Made by a program: the position numbers and the translations under genes
Assembly: GCA_029260575.1 (NCBI GenBank)
Contig: JAJDDB010000027.1
Coordinates: 126,501-190,500 of the forward strand
DNA: 64,000 nt
Direction of reading: 5' to 3'
Source: Phycisphaerales bacterium
GTDB taxonomy: Bacteria > Planctomycetota > Phycisphaerae > Phycisphaerales > SM1A02
The notes under the pieces: model-generated
What the model was told of the DNA's origin: nothing
The model's input: only the letters and a program-made list of their open reading frames with translations
Database searches by the model: none
Part shown: positions 51,951 to 59,946 of the stretch, one piece after another
Layout of the letters: each line of letters opens with the position of its first letter
Position numbering within the stretch: the first letter of the stretch is position 1

Positions 51951-53042
51951 ATGGCATCATACGAGAGTGCTGATCGTGGGCGAATTATTCGCATTGTCAA
52001 GCACACGAAGAATTACGTCGTTATTCAACGCCAATCGATCGTTGACAATAGGCTCAGCCACCGAGCTACGGGGTTGCTGTGCCATCTGCTCGCAATGCCA
52101 GATGACTGGGTGGTTCGAATCGCGCATTTGGTCAATGCTAAGACTGAGGGACGTAATGCCGTGCGCAAAGCTCTCAGTGAACTGAAGCAGTGCGGTTACT
52201 ACAGGAAATATCGTCGGCGCGATTCTCGTGGCAGATTCTTCTGGGTCGACGCCGTATACGAGACTCCCGACCGTAGAGCTGAGTACGAGCAACCAGAATT
52301 GTTCGAGGAGTTCATGCAGACAATCGCACCGGGGTCGCAAGCTGCAGGTGATGCTTCTGGAACGTTGTTTGAATCAACGGATAAAGCTTCGAAACCAACG
52401 CTGGCAGATCCTCAGTCCATAGACGGAAAACCGGCGCGTGGACTCAACACTCGCCGTGCCGAAGGTCGCTTTCCGGCGCTTGGAGTTCCAGGAGGTGATT
52501 CCACTGACGGGATTCCGGCGCATGGAGAACCGAGCGCCGAAAATCAAACCGTACCAAGTAATGATGTAACAAGTAGTGATCAGCAGCAGCAGCGTGCTGC
52601 TGCTGAACTCATCACAGCATTGACTGATGCAGGAATCGGCGAACCCGTACGGAGCGAGCTGGCCAACACAGGGCGTCTGACAGCCACGACAGTGCGACGT
52701 GAGGCGTCGAAATGTCGTGAGCGTGGTAAGGGGACCGGAGCCCTGGTGAACAACCTGCGGGCAATCGCGACGCGGTCGCGCTCGCAGAGTACTGGCTCCA
52801 ATGCGCCGGCTCTGACGAACGAGCTGCCTGACCAACGGGCTGCAGATGAGGAATATCGAACAGAAGCCGCTGCGATCGACGAATGGCTGATCGGCCTCGA
52901 TGACGACGAACGAGAGAGACTCACGGCGGAGACGCTGGACGCAATGAGTAATGCGGCGCGGAGACGTTTGCCTTACGAAGACCCGAGGCAGTCGAAAGCG
53001 CTGGCGCGTCGTATGTACGCGGCGATTCACCAACCGGCATGA
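51951..53042 (+). CDS. Winged-helix (HTH_36-like) phage-type replication or regulatory protein
   Basis: A 363-residue protein. The N-terminal 90 residues form a winged-helix domain typical of replication initiators and DnaD-like proteins of phages: VVIQRQSIVDNRLSHRATGL, LCHLLAMPDDWVVRIAHLV and RNAVRKALSELKQCGYYRK. A Ser/Gly/Gln-rich linker (with QQQQ near 210) leads to a C-terminal helical region, KCRERGKGTGALVNNLRAI, as seen in small replication proteins. No polymerase or helicase motif is visible. It overlaps the next gene by 4 bp. Function as an element replication initiator is inferred, not shown. Confidence 0.72.
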   Translation: MASYESADRGRIIRIVKHTKNYVVIQRQSIVDNRLSHRATGLLCHLLAMPDDWVVRIAHLVNAKTEGRNAVRKALSELKQCGYYRKYRRRDSRGRFFWVDAVYETPDRRAEYEQPELFEEFMQTIAPGSQAAGDASGTLFESTDKASKPTLADPQSIDGKPARGLNTRRAEGRFPALGVPGGDSTDGIPAHGEPSAENQTVPSNDVTSSDQQQQRAAAELITALTDAGIGEPVRSELANTGRLTATTVRREASKCRERGKGTGALVNNLRAIATRSRSQSTGSNAPALTNELPDQRAADEEYRTEAAAIDEWLIGLDDDERERLTAETLDAMSNAARRRLPYEDPRQSKALARRMYAAIHQPA

Positions 53043-53257
53043 GCACTCAATTAGACGGCGATCCCGACTTCAACGCGGCGCTTTCTGATGCGGCCAACGC
53101 ACAACTCGCTACACCGCCCGACCTGCAAGAGTTGCTGGATGCCATGAGATCGATTCCTACGGCCGAACGACGGGCGATCGTCCGACACGCTCAAATGCTG
53201 GCAACGATGCCACAGACGCAACGGTGGGCTATCCTGACACTTACGAGAGGTCGATGA
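53039..53257 (+). CDS. Small acidic helical protein of the element
   Basis: A 72-residue protein (MSTQLDGDPDFNAALSDAAN, then DLQELLDAMRSIPTAERRAI). It overlaps the replication-type gene by 4 bp, so translation is coupled. Predicted to be three helices; no family recognised. The coupling suggests that it partners the larger protein. Confidence 0.65.
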   Translation: MSTQLDGDPDFNAALSDAANAQLATPPDLQELLDAMRSIPTAERRAIVRHAQMLATMPQTQRWAILTLTRGR

Positions 53258-53385
53258 CGCGGCCTACCGGAAGAGAGCGGGTCCTTTCTGGCCGATCGAC
53301 CGTGCGCGCCCCCTACGGGAACAGTCGCAAAACAAGACACACTTTCTTTCTTCGATGTAGACGGCCAATGTGGGCTGTGCACACC

Positions 53386-53640
53386 ATGAGCAAGGGCAAG
53401 GGACGTCCTACTGGCAGCCGAACTCAAGAGCCGTTGTTCGTCAACGTACTGCCTGGTCGATGCCCAGTTTGCGGCTCTCGACATACCGCATGGAGCACGA
53501 CCCCACTCCGGCGGCGATGTAGCGGAACTTCTCCGTTGACTGGGAAACCATGCACCGGCATCGTCCTGACGCGCAAGCGATGTCGGTGTGGTCAGGTCCG
53601 GATCGAGCGGGAGTATTCTGAGGTGCATGGTGGCCCGTAA
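53386..53640 (+). CDS. Zinc-ribbon protein 1 (phage-type)
   Basis: An 84-residue protein starting MSKGKGRPTGSRTQ. It has a four-cysteine ribbon: CPVCGS at about 29-34 and CRCG at about 67-70, with a further pair (RRCSGTSPLTGKPC) between. Such small ribbons in phage genomes include Ogr/Delta-type transcription activators, HNH-like or terminase-associated proteins. The basic N-terminus could bind DNA. The upstream open frame extends 54 codons without a good start. Its 3' end overlaps the next zinc-ribbon gene by 14 bp. Confidence 0.65.
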   Translation: MSKGKGRPTGSRTQEPLFVNVLPGRCPVCGSRHTAWSTTPLRRRCSGTSPLTGKPCTGIVLTRKRCRCGQVRIEREYSEVHGGP

Positions 53641-53893
53641 ATCGCCCCAACGCGCGCGCCGCAAGCCATTCGTCGGCATCGATGACCCCGCACCAATGAA
53701 GATGACGCCGGCAAGCGATCCTCCGGCACCTGGATGCAATCTGCGTACCGTGCATTGTCGGTTGAACCGGTGCGATGTCTGCGGATCGGCCGAGTTGAAG
53801 ATCCGGAAAACCATCGACCTCGGCAACCGTATGAAACTGCAATACATGTTTTGCAAAGAGTGTGGTAACCGGTTCAAGTCGCGCTGGACGTGA
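53627..53893 (+). CDS. Zinc-ribbon protein 2 (phage-type)
   Basis: An 88-residue protein with a basic N-terminus MVARKSPQRARRKPF and a treble-clef-like ribbon NRCDVCGSAELKIRKT...FCKECGNRFKSRW (C-X2-C and C-X2-C). The spacing and the ending FKSRW resemble small phage-borne zinc fingers such as the Ogr/Delta family of late-gene activators and the NrdR-like ribbons, but it is too short to assign. GAGG sits near the ATG. It overlaps zinc-ribbon 1 by 14 bp and is followed by an inverted repeat and a hairpin before the next gene. Confidence 0.65.
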   Translation: MVARKSPQRARRKPFVGIDDPAPMKMTPASDPPAPGCNLRTVHCRLNRCDVCGSAELKIRKTIDLGNRMKLQYMFCKECGNRFKSRWT

Positions 53894-53898
53894 GATTG

Positions 53899-53915
53899 AT
53901 TCCACTCCGTGGAAT
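53899..53915 (+). promoter_or_regulatory. Perfect inverted repeat upstream of the late-like genes
   Basis: ATTCCAC-TCC-GTGGAAT, a perfect 7-bp palindrome, followed by AT-rich sequence (GTATATTACAAAG) about 70-85 bp before the start at 53984. Possible operator for the following genes, perhaps bound by one of the zinc-ribbon proteins. Confidence 0.4.
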
Positions 53916-53957
53916 GAGCCACAGATTCGAGGCGTATATTACAAAGTGGACAACACA

Positions 53958-53983
53958 GGTGCGGCGGGTACGGAGACCGCACC
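53958..53983 (+). promoter_or_regulatory. Translational hairpin with the Shine-Dalgarno in its loop
   Basis: GGTGCGG / CCGCACC, a perfect 7-bp stem with 12-nt loop that contains GGAG, ends exactly one base before the ATG at 53984. Such a stem could gate ribosome access to this gene. Confidence 0.5.
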
Positions 53984-54724
53984 ATGACCGAGACAACGCA
54001 AACGTCGATGTTGAACGAAGCTCAGATTGCAATTGAGCTTGGGTTCACCGGTCGCGATTCACTGCTGAAAACCAAGCGATTGCTCGCCAAGTCGCGAATC
54101 GGCCACTTTCCACAGCCAGATGGTTCGGCCCGGGTCGAGGCACCAGATCTCGCGCAGTATCTTCGGCGTGGACAGCCAGACCGAGATCCGCCGCGCTACA
54201 GCGGCGCATGGTTCGACAATCAAGGCATCGCGGCGTCGGCTCGCTCATTTGAGCGCAGGCTACGAGGTGCCGTCGGAAAGCTCCCCGAGCAGCGGCCGGC
54301 TGCGGACATTGTCAACGTTCGACCGTCGCCGGCGATGCGTGCGCTGATATCGGAACTGATGCCAGAGTCTCGCGCACTGTCGCGACGCTACCGCGAAGAC
54401 CCACTCAAGTCGAGAATGCTTCGGTCAAGCGATGCGATGCTGGTGCTGATGCTTCGACGGACGACTCAGGGCGTGATTCGTCGCGGCGGAATCAAGACTA
54501 GCTACGGCAGTTCCATCGAGCAGCTCTTCGCTTCGGCAGCTGCATATTCCAAATTCACGGCCGAGGCGATCGATCTTCTATTCGATGGCGTTCTCACAAC
54601 TATCTCGAAGAGCTATGCGCGTACAGGACATGCAGGAGTCACTGACAACGTTGTGTTTGCGGTTCGGACTCGCGATCTGCTGACCCGCGCTGATCTTGAT
54701 CGGGCTGTGTCCATCGCATTCTGA
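53984..54724 (+). CDS. Unknown element protein with an N-terminal DNA-binding-like domain
   Basis: A 246-residue protein. The first 65 residues look like a helix-turn-helix (MLNEAQIAIELGFTGRDSLL, KTKRLLAKSRIGHFPQPDGS). The rest has LRSSDAMLVLMLRRTTQGVI and a long helical part with AAAYSKFTAEAIDLLFDGV. No enzyme motif is seen. It starts a second gene group of the element, with the translation start in a hairpin and a palindrome upstream, and precedes the coiled-coil and tape-measure genes. A structural or morphogenetic role is possible by position only. Confidence 0.65.
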   Translation: MTETTQTSMLNEAQIAIELGFTGRDSLLKTKRLLAKSRIGHFPQPDGSARVEAPDLAQYLRRGQPDRDPPRYSGAWFDNQGIAASARSFERRLRGAVGKLPEQRPAADIVNVRPSPAMRALISELMPESRALSRRYREDPLKSRMLRSSDAMLVLMLRRTTQGVIRRGGIKTSYGSSIEQLFASAAAYSKFTAEAIDLLFDGVLTTISKSYARTGHAGVTDNVVFAVRTRDLLTRADLDRAVSIAF

Positions 54725-54789
54725 CGCGGGGATAACAGCAATGTTCGAAGAGCGACTAACAAAGTTGGTTCGTGCTGAAAGGAACCGCC

Positions 54790-55392
54790 ATGACCCCGAG
54801 CATCGAGTTTTACACCGAGCCGTTACAGCCATTACCCGTCTTGAACTGGCTTCCGAAGCCAATCCAGGACAAGGTGAAGATGATCAACGGCGACGTGCAG
54901 AGCCTGCAGAAACGGCGCAGCAACTTCGCTACCTCGGCAAAGCGGATCCGCGTCACGCGAATCGAGGACATCGACCCGGCTGAGGTGTCGAGGCAGGAGA
55001 GCGAGTTCCAGCAAGCGATGATTCGGATCTTGCAGGACGAGCTCGCGCTTCAGAATGACATGAACGCCGTCGTCGAAGAGATGAATGGCTGTGTGATGTC
55101 CGCCAAGGAGCGAGCTAACAAGAAGCATGCTGACACTCGAGCCCGGGTGAAGAAGAAGCTCGAATCGATCGGCTACATCGATACCGGCGGCAAGCTTGAT
55201 TTGCGCGTACCCGGCAGCATCTCACCCGACATGATCGCCAGACACCCCGACGTTTGGGAGGCTCGAGTCAGCGCCCAATCATTCGACCCGAGCAGCTCGA
55301 TCGCAGACCTGAAGAGGAAGATTTCAGCCGCGATTCGGAAGATCGAGGACATCTTCGATCAGCTGCTCAATCGCGTAGTCGGCGGTTCGTGA
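54790..55392 (+). CDS. Coiled-coil protein next to the tape-measure gene
   Basis: A 200-residue, mostly helical protein (VKMINGDVQSLQKRRSNFAT, FQQAMIRILQDELALQNDMN, RANKKHADTRARVKKKLESI). AAAGGA lies 7 nt before the ATG. It ends 13 nt before the tape-measure-like gene. In phages the genes just before the tape measure make tail assembly chaperones, but this one shows no slippery frameshift site and no resemblance that I can see. Position hints at a tail role; nothing else supports it. Confidence 0.65.
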   Translation: MTPSIEFYTEPLQPLPVLNWLPKPIQDKVKMINGDVQSLQKRRSNFATSAKRIRVTRIEDIDPAEVSRQESEFQQAMIRILQDELALQNDMNAVVEEMNGCVMSAKERANKKHADTRARVKKKLESIGYIDTGGKLDLRVPGSISPDMIARHPDVWEARVSAQSFDPSSSIADLKRKISAAIRKIEDIFDQLLNRVVGGS

Positions 55393-55405
55393 ATAGAGGC
55401 CTCGA

Positions 55406-57691
55406 TTGACCGGAGCAGGAGCAATCCGAGCAGGACGCGCGTTCGTCGAAGCCAACCTCGACGACACCAAACTTGTGCGCGGACTGCGCCGTGCCCAGGC
55501 GAAGATGAAGGCGTTCGGTGCCGGCGTCAGCAGCATCGGTCGATCGCTGTTGGCAGTGAGCGCTGCGGGCCTCACTCCGTTCATTGCCGGTATCCGCACG
55601 TTCATCTCTATGGGCGATGAGCTCGACAAGATGAGTAAGCGCACCGGCTTCAGTGTGGAGACGCTCAGCGAGTTGAAGTTCGCTGCACGCGAAACCGGCA
55701 CAGATCTGAGCACGCTGGAGCGCGGCATCAAGACGATGCAGCGATCGATCACCGATGCCGGCCGCGGGCTGTCAACGCAGGTTGATGCACTCGGTGATCT
55801 CGGTCTGTCGTACGACGACCTGGCAAGCAAATCGCCCGAGGAGCAATTCAAACTGATTGCCGATCGGATTGCATCGATCGAAGATCCCACCAAGCGGGCA
55901 GCGCTGGCGCAGATGCTGCTGGGCCGAGCCGGCACGCAGCTGCTGCCGCTGTTCGAACGCGGGGCTGCGGGCATTGAAGAATTCCAGCGCAAAGCTCGCG
56001 AGATGGGACTGACACTGAGCACGGAGGCGGCTGCAGATGCAGCCAAGCTCGGCGACACACTCGGGCAGTTGTGGGACATCATCAAGATCGGCGCGTTCAG
56101 CATCGGGGCCCAGCTGGCGCCTTCGCTAATCACAGCAACGAAAGCGCTGCATGGCCAGGCAATGGAAGCTGTGGCGTGGATCAAAACCAATCGCGAGATG
56201 ATTGTCACGATCGCGCAGTGGATCGCGAAGATCGGCGTTGCCGGCGTCGCGCTGGTGGCCGTTGGCGGCACGATCCAGCTGGTGGCCGGAACCGTCGGCA
56301 CGCTGATCGGTGTCATAAAGGGCCTGGGGGCCGCGATGGCATTTCTTGCGGTCAATCCCATGTTCCTCGCACTCGGCGCCATCGTGGCCGGATTTGTCGC
56401 GCTGGGCATAGCAATTGATCGAGCATCGCAGTTTACTGCGCAATTGAACGACAGCTTTGCAAAGGCTCGCGCGGCAGGCGATCAGATGCGTGCGCAGGAT
56501 CTCGATCGCATTCAGCGTCTGCAGCAACTTGCCGCCAAGGAGAAGCTCAGTAACAGCGAGCTGGAAGAAGCCCAGGGGATTGTCGTTGTGCTGACCGATC
56601 GGTACGGAGATCTCGGAATACAAGTCAGTGCCGCGACAGGTGCGATCGAAGGCGTTGCCGCTGCGGGCGCGCGTCTGCTGAAAGTCTTTCAGCAAATGAC
56701 AATCCGACAGCTGCAGCAGGAGCTGGACGAGGCACGCAAGAATACGGCCGAACTCAAGAAGGAATTCGACGCGGTGTTCACGGCCGCGAATTTCGGCGCC
56801 AACTTTTCTGATTCGCAGCGGATCCCGGACAAGTCAGACACGACTGCTGAAACCACGCGCGTGCAGAAGCAAGCGGCAGAGGCTCGCCGCAAACTTGAAG
56901 ATGCGCTGCGGGTTCAACGTGAAACACAGCGTCGAATCGACGCAATTCGCGGTGGCAATCTCGACGCGCTGACGGCTGCGCCTGGTTCCACCGCCGCGGG
57001 TTCACCGCCAGCCACTGAGTCGATCGGCGCAACGAGCGATATCGACGCGCTGCGAAGCCGTGTCGATCAACTCGGCCTCGAAGGGATCGAAAACCAAGCG
57101 CAGCGCGAGCTGGCTTTGATCAGATTCAAATTCGAGAAAGAGATCGAGCTTGCCAAGCTCGAGGAAAACAACGAGGAGAAGCTGTCTCTGATCAAGAAGG
57201 CTCGGCGACTCGAGATAGAAGCGCTCGAGCGCCAGATTCACCAGCGCGTGTTCGCGGAGAAGCAGCGGCAGATCGAGCGCATCGCCATGAGCGAGAAGCA
57301 GCTGCAGCGCGAGATCGAACAACTGGAGATCTCTATAGCAGGCGGTCCGGATGTGGAGGGCAAGCTCCTGGAGCTTCGCCGCCAGAACGCACTCGAGGAT
57401 GCGCGTGAAGAGGGCATCAATCCGAACCTGATCAATCGACGATTTGACCTTCAACTGCGCGCGATCGATACGATGCAGGGTGCAGCGGAGCCGGCACTGC
57501 GCACTGTCGGATCATTCAGCGGTGCAGAGCTCGCCGGCATGGCGTTCCCCGGCTCGCAGACGATCGACAAGACCGAAGAGAAGAAGACCGCCGAGGAGGC
57601 GAAGAAGATCGCCGAAACCGCCGAGCAGATCAGTAACCGCTTGAGCAACATCGAGATCGTCCTGCGCGAAAGCGGACTGGCGTTCGCCTGA
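55406..57691 (+). CDS. Phage tail tape-measure-like protein
   Basis: A 761-residue protein. It has an N-terminal AFVEANLDDTKLVRGLRRAQ leading to the TP901-type ISMGDELDKMSKRTGFSVET, LSELKFAARETGTDLSTLER block, with LAQMLLGRAGTQLLPLFERG. A long hydrophobic region follows at about 255-345 (GVAGVALVAVGGTIQLVAGT, GFVALGIAIDRASQFTAQL), then coiled coil to about 700 (EARRKLEDALRVQRETQRRI). That combination is the layout of tape-measure proteins of long-tailed phages, which set tail length. The start is a TTG with AGAGG 7 nt upstream. Length would give a tail of roughly 115 nm by the usual ratio (about 1.5 angstrom per residue), but no tail tube, sheath or baseplate gene is in the element. Confidence 0.82.
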   Translation: MTGAGAIRAGRAFVEANLDDTKLVRGLRRAQAKMKAFGAGVSSIGRSLLAVSAAGLTPFIAGIRTFISMGDELDKMSKRTGFSVETLSELKFAARETGTDLSTLERGIKTMQRSITDAGRGLSTQVDALGDLGLSYDDLASKSPEEQFKLIADRIASIEDPTKRAALAQMLLGRAGTQLLPLFERGAAGIEEFQRKAREMGLTLSTEAAADAAKLGDTLGQLWDIIKIGAFSIGAQLAPSLITATKALHGQAMEAVAWIKTNREMIVTIAQWIAKIGVAGVALVAVGGTIQLVAGTVGTLIGVIKGLGAAMAFLAVNPMFLALGAIVAGFVALGIAIDRASQFTAQLNDSFAKARAAGDQMRAQDLDRIQRLQQLAAKEKLSNSELEEAQGIVVVLTDRYGDLGIQVSAATGAIEGVAAAGARLLKVFQQMTIRQLQQELDEARKNTAELKKEFDAVFTAANFGANFSDSQRIPDKSDTTAETTRVQKQAAEARRKLEDALRVQRETQRRIDAIRGGNLDALTAAPGSTAAGSPPATESIGATSDIDALRSRVDQLGLEGIENQAQRELALIRFKFEKEIELAKLEENNEEKLSLIKKARRLEIEALERQIHQRVFAEKQRQIERIAMSEKQLQREIEQLEISIAGGPDVEGKLLELRRQNALEDAREEGINPNLINRRFDLQLRAIDTMQGAAEPALRTVGSFSGAELAGMAFPGSQTIDKTEEKKTAEEAKKIAETAEQISNRLSNIEIVLRESGLAFA

Positions 57692-57967
57692 CCTGGGATA
57701 GAGTCGTATCGGCTCTCGGTGTCGTTCATTTTCCTTTGCGGAACACCGCGCTGTCCAACCAGGCGGCGCGGTTGTTTCGTTTGCTGACCACGACTTTGGT
57801 GTCGAACTCACTACCCGTTGCCCACATGCCAGAGAGCGCATGTATTGTTGATAATTGACCAAAAACAGTCCAATGACGTGCGATGATTTGCAATTGATGC
57901 AACGGGTAGGTAGCGTTTGAATCGCTTCAGCCGCTGGGAACGCCGAGTCGGCAAGCTCTCGATTATT
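57692..57967. promoter_or_regulatory. Non-coding right end of the element next to attR
   Basis: A 276-bp gap without a gene, less GC-rich (AT patches TTGTTGATAATTGACC and TTTGCAATTGATGCAA). TTGCA / TGCAA (57888-57902) forms a short inverted repeat. Integrase arm sites or a host-factor site would be expected here; none can be proven. Confidence 0.4.
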
Positions 57968-58013
57968 CTTTGGGAGCAGAAGGTCGCTGGTTCGAATCCA
58001 GTCGCCCCGACTT
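57968..58013 (+). repeat. attR, 46-bp copy of the tRNA-Pro 3' end
   Basis: Exact match to 46740-46785, not followed by the 5' half of a tRNA, so not a functional tRNA gene. It marks the right border of the element. The next gene starts 32 bp later. Confidence 0.93.
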
Positions 58014-58044
58014 TAAGGCACATCAAATATGTAGGTTCTCCGGA

Positions 58045-58680
58045 ATGTCGATGAGCAGACGACAATTCATTGGAGTCGTTGGAGCCGCAACAGCTGTCAC
58101 GCAATTGTCGCCGCTGAGTGCCATCACCCTCGAGAACGATTTGTACTCCAACGAGCGTCTCGGCTTCTCTATTGGCAAAGCTCCAACATGGCAGTTCGCG
58201 CGAATCTGCGACTTCGCAAGAGTATTAGACAAACAGACCTCGACTCAGACTGATCCGGAATTGCACCGTGATCTTCGCGAAATCTCCGGCGAGCCGATTT
58301 TGGTGATTTCCAAATACCCACTCGAACATGATGCATTTACGCCAGTGGTTCAGGTATATGCGTCCCAGCCGAGCTTGTCACAAATCAAGTCGTTTGAGTC
58401 GCACTGCGCATTCGCGCCTCACGCGCTTGCCCCATTCCATCCCAACTATGAAGTCACTCAGGAGGCTATCTTCAGCACACTTTGCGGGTTTCAAGCAGCG
58501 ACGTACGCAATGCAATTTGACTACGAATGTGACGGTGTGATTCATCCCACACGTTGTGAGGTTGTCGACGTTCTCACGGATCGGGCACACTTCGGATTCC
58601 AGTTTTTTGGTTCAGTAACCGGCCCGGAGCAGGCGATTGATGATCTTCGCCATATGCGCGAGTCCATTCGCCTCTGGTAA
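58045..58680 (+). CDS. Tat-exported protein of unknown function
   Basis: A 211-residue protein with a twin-arginine signal: MSMSRRQFIGVVGAATAVTQ. The mature part contains the conserved-looking LGFSIGKAPTWQF, GEPILVISKYPLEHDAF, and FFGSVTGPEQAIDDLR; four or five Cys and no cofactor site that I can identify. The chosen start also allows the next Met (codon 3). It begins only 32 bp past attR, outside the element by the att evidence; before integration it would have lain directly behind tRNA-Pro. Its present promoter may therefore lie inside the element. Confidence 0.72.
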   Translation: MSMSRRQFIGVVGAATAVTQLSPLSAITLENDLYSNERLGFSIGKAPTWQFARICDFARVLDKQTSTQTDPELHRDLREISGEPILVISKYPLEHDAFTPVVQVYASQPSLSQIKSFESHCAFAPHALAPFHPNYEVTQEAIFSTLCGFQAATYAMQFDYECDGVIHPTRCEVVDVLTDRAHFGFQFFGSVTGPEQAIDDLRHMRESIRLW

Positions 58681-58747
58681 ACAGCCGAGCGATCACATCG
58701 AAAAGCCGAGTCGCTGGTATCGAACCGCGCGTCGCTGAGCCTGCTGC

Positions 58748-59683
58748 TCAATGCGCACCAAACAGCTCTGCCAATGCAGATTGAAGTGTCGAAAACTCAA
58801 ACGTGAAACCCTCCTCGGCCAATCGCTTGGAAACGCAATACCTGCCGTACAAGGCAAGTTCCGGATCTGTGCGCAGTACCAGCGGCGCTCCGAGCCGAAC
58901 CATCCACTCCAATGCAGGCAACCCGATCGGCATGCGCATGGCGCGCCGAAGCTCTTGCATGAATTCACGATTGGAAACCGGCTGCGGCGCCGTCGCGATA
59001 TACGTGCCGGACATCGCAGTATCAGTCATCGCTCGCTCGAACAACCGATTCATGTCCAGTTGATGTATCCAACTGATTCCCTGTCTTCCGGTGCCCACAG
59101 TTCCGCCCAGTCCGAATCGAACGAGCTTCGACAATCGCTGCAATGCGCCGCCGCCGCGTCCGATGACAAAACTTGTGCGCAAGATCACGGACCGCATTGC
59201 GGGTAACACTGCATGGGCAAATGCCTCTTCCCACGCCATACCAACTGTTGGCGCAAGTCCATACCCGATTGCGCTGTCTTCATCGCAGACGACAACCGGC
59301 GGATCACCATAAATATGTGCAGTACTCATCTGTACCCACACCGGAGGAGGCACGGCAACACGCCGAATGGCTTGCCCGAGCACACGGGTCGATTCAACTC
59401 GCGAACGCAAAATCGTATCGCAATGCTCCGGTGACTTGATGCAATCAACACTGCGTCCGGCCAGATTCACAAGGCCGGTCGCGCCGTCAAGCTCGTCGAC
59501 CCAGCTACGAAGTGTCCGAGCATCCCATTGTCGCCACGTCCACGGACCGTCAACCGCAGGCACATGTCGTGAAAGAATGACTACGTCGCATCCGGCGTCA
59601 CAAAGCCGATGCGCGAGACTGCGCCCCAGAAAGCCGCTGCCGCCGGCGATAATGATGCGACCTGTTGGTGTCGGCCATTGCAT
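58748..59683 (-). CDS. NAD-dependent epimerase family protein, TIGR01777 (YfcH-like)
   Basis: A 311-residue SDR-fold protein. The Rossmann motif is [19 protein letters not shown] at about residues 9-27. The family signatures follow: [13 protein letters not shown], a stretch [72 protein letters not shown] and [16 protein letters not shown]. It matches the TIGR01777 epimerase family (SulA/YfcH), whose substrate is unknown. The open frame continues 91 codons upstream, but no conserved sequence lies there, so the Met just before the Rossmann fold is taken. Confidence 0.85.
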   Translation of the reverse strand: MQWPTPTGRIIIAGGSGFLGRSLAHRLCDAGCDVVILSRHVPAVDGPWTWRQWDARTLRSWVDELDGATGLVNLAGRSVDCIKSPEHCDTILRSRVESTRVLGQAIRRVAVPPPVWVQMSTAHIYGDPPVVVCDEDSAIGYGLAPTVGMAWEEAFAHAVLPAMRSVILRTSFVIGRGGGALQRLSKLVRFGLGGTVGTGRQGISWIHQLDMNRLFERAMTDTAMSGTYIATAPQPVSNREFMQELRRAMRMPIGLPALEWMVRLGAPLVLRTDPELALYGRYCVSKRLAEEGFTFEFSTLQSALAELFGAH

Positions 59684-59792
59684 GAAAGCAGTATATGTGG
59701 CGCCGACATAGGCCCCAAGTCGTCGCATACTTCTGCTGACCGATTCCGCTGATACAATCTTGTCACAGAAATTTCTCTGCGGAGACTGCACG

Positions 59793-59927
59793 ATGTTCCT
59801 TATCGAATGGTGGGCGGATCTCCCGGTGTGGCTTTGATATGGAGTTGCGATTGCGCTGTTACTGATCTCAACGCTCGTGTAATTTCTCGCAAACAGAATC
59901 TGGCCCGGGGGTTGCTCGAGCAATTGA
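59793..59927 (+). pseudogene. Small membrane protein gene with two in-frame stops
   Basis: A good GGAG site 8 nt before ATG starts [14 protein letters not shown], then TGA (59835), then [14 protein letters not shown], then TAA (59880), then [10 protein letters not shown] and a final TGA at 59925. The three pieces in one frame read like a single small membrane protein (Trp-rich amphipathic start, a hydrophobic span, an Arg-Ile-Trp-Pro end). The first stop could be CGA (Arg) mutated to TGA. This suggests recent inactivation, or less likely stop-codon read-through or sequencing error. Confidence 0.55.
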
Positions 59928-59946
59928 ATGCGACGTACAACCAGTA

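Larger units (their letters stand above)
46740..58013 (+). mobile_element. Integrative element in tRNA-Pro, bounded by 46-bp direct repeats
   Basis: The 46 bp from the anticodon stem of tRNA-Pro to just beyond its 3' end (46740-46785) recur exactly at 57968-58013, without the 5' half of the tRNA. The segment between (about 11.3 kb) has the tyrosine recombinases next to attL, all genes on the plus strand, an excisionase-like HTH, a winged-helix replication-type protein, zinc ribbons, and a tape-measure-like protein last. This is the anatomy of an integrated phage-like or satellite element. Capsid, terminase, portal, tail tube, holin and conjugation genes are not recognisable. The recreated att site would be the intact tRNA followed by 58014 onwards. 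Confidence 0.92.

Noticed and set aside
55324-56409. 361-codon minus-strand Ala/Ser/Arg-rich open frame
   Set aside because: Antisense to the tape-measure-like gene.
57970-58044. In-frame extension of the Tat protein into attR
   Set aside because: It would translate the tRNA-derived repeat; the Tat signal and its Met define the real start.
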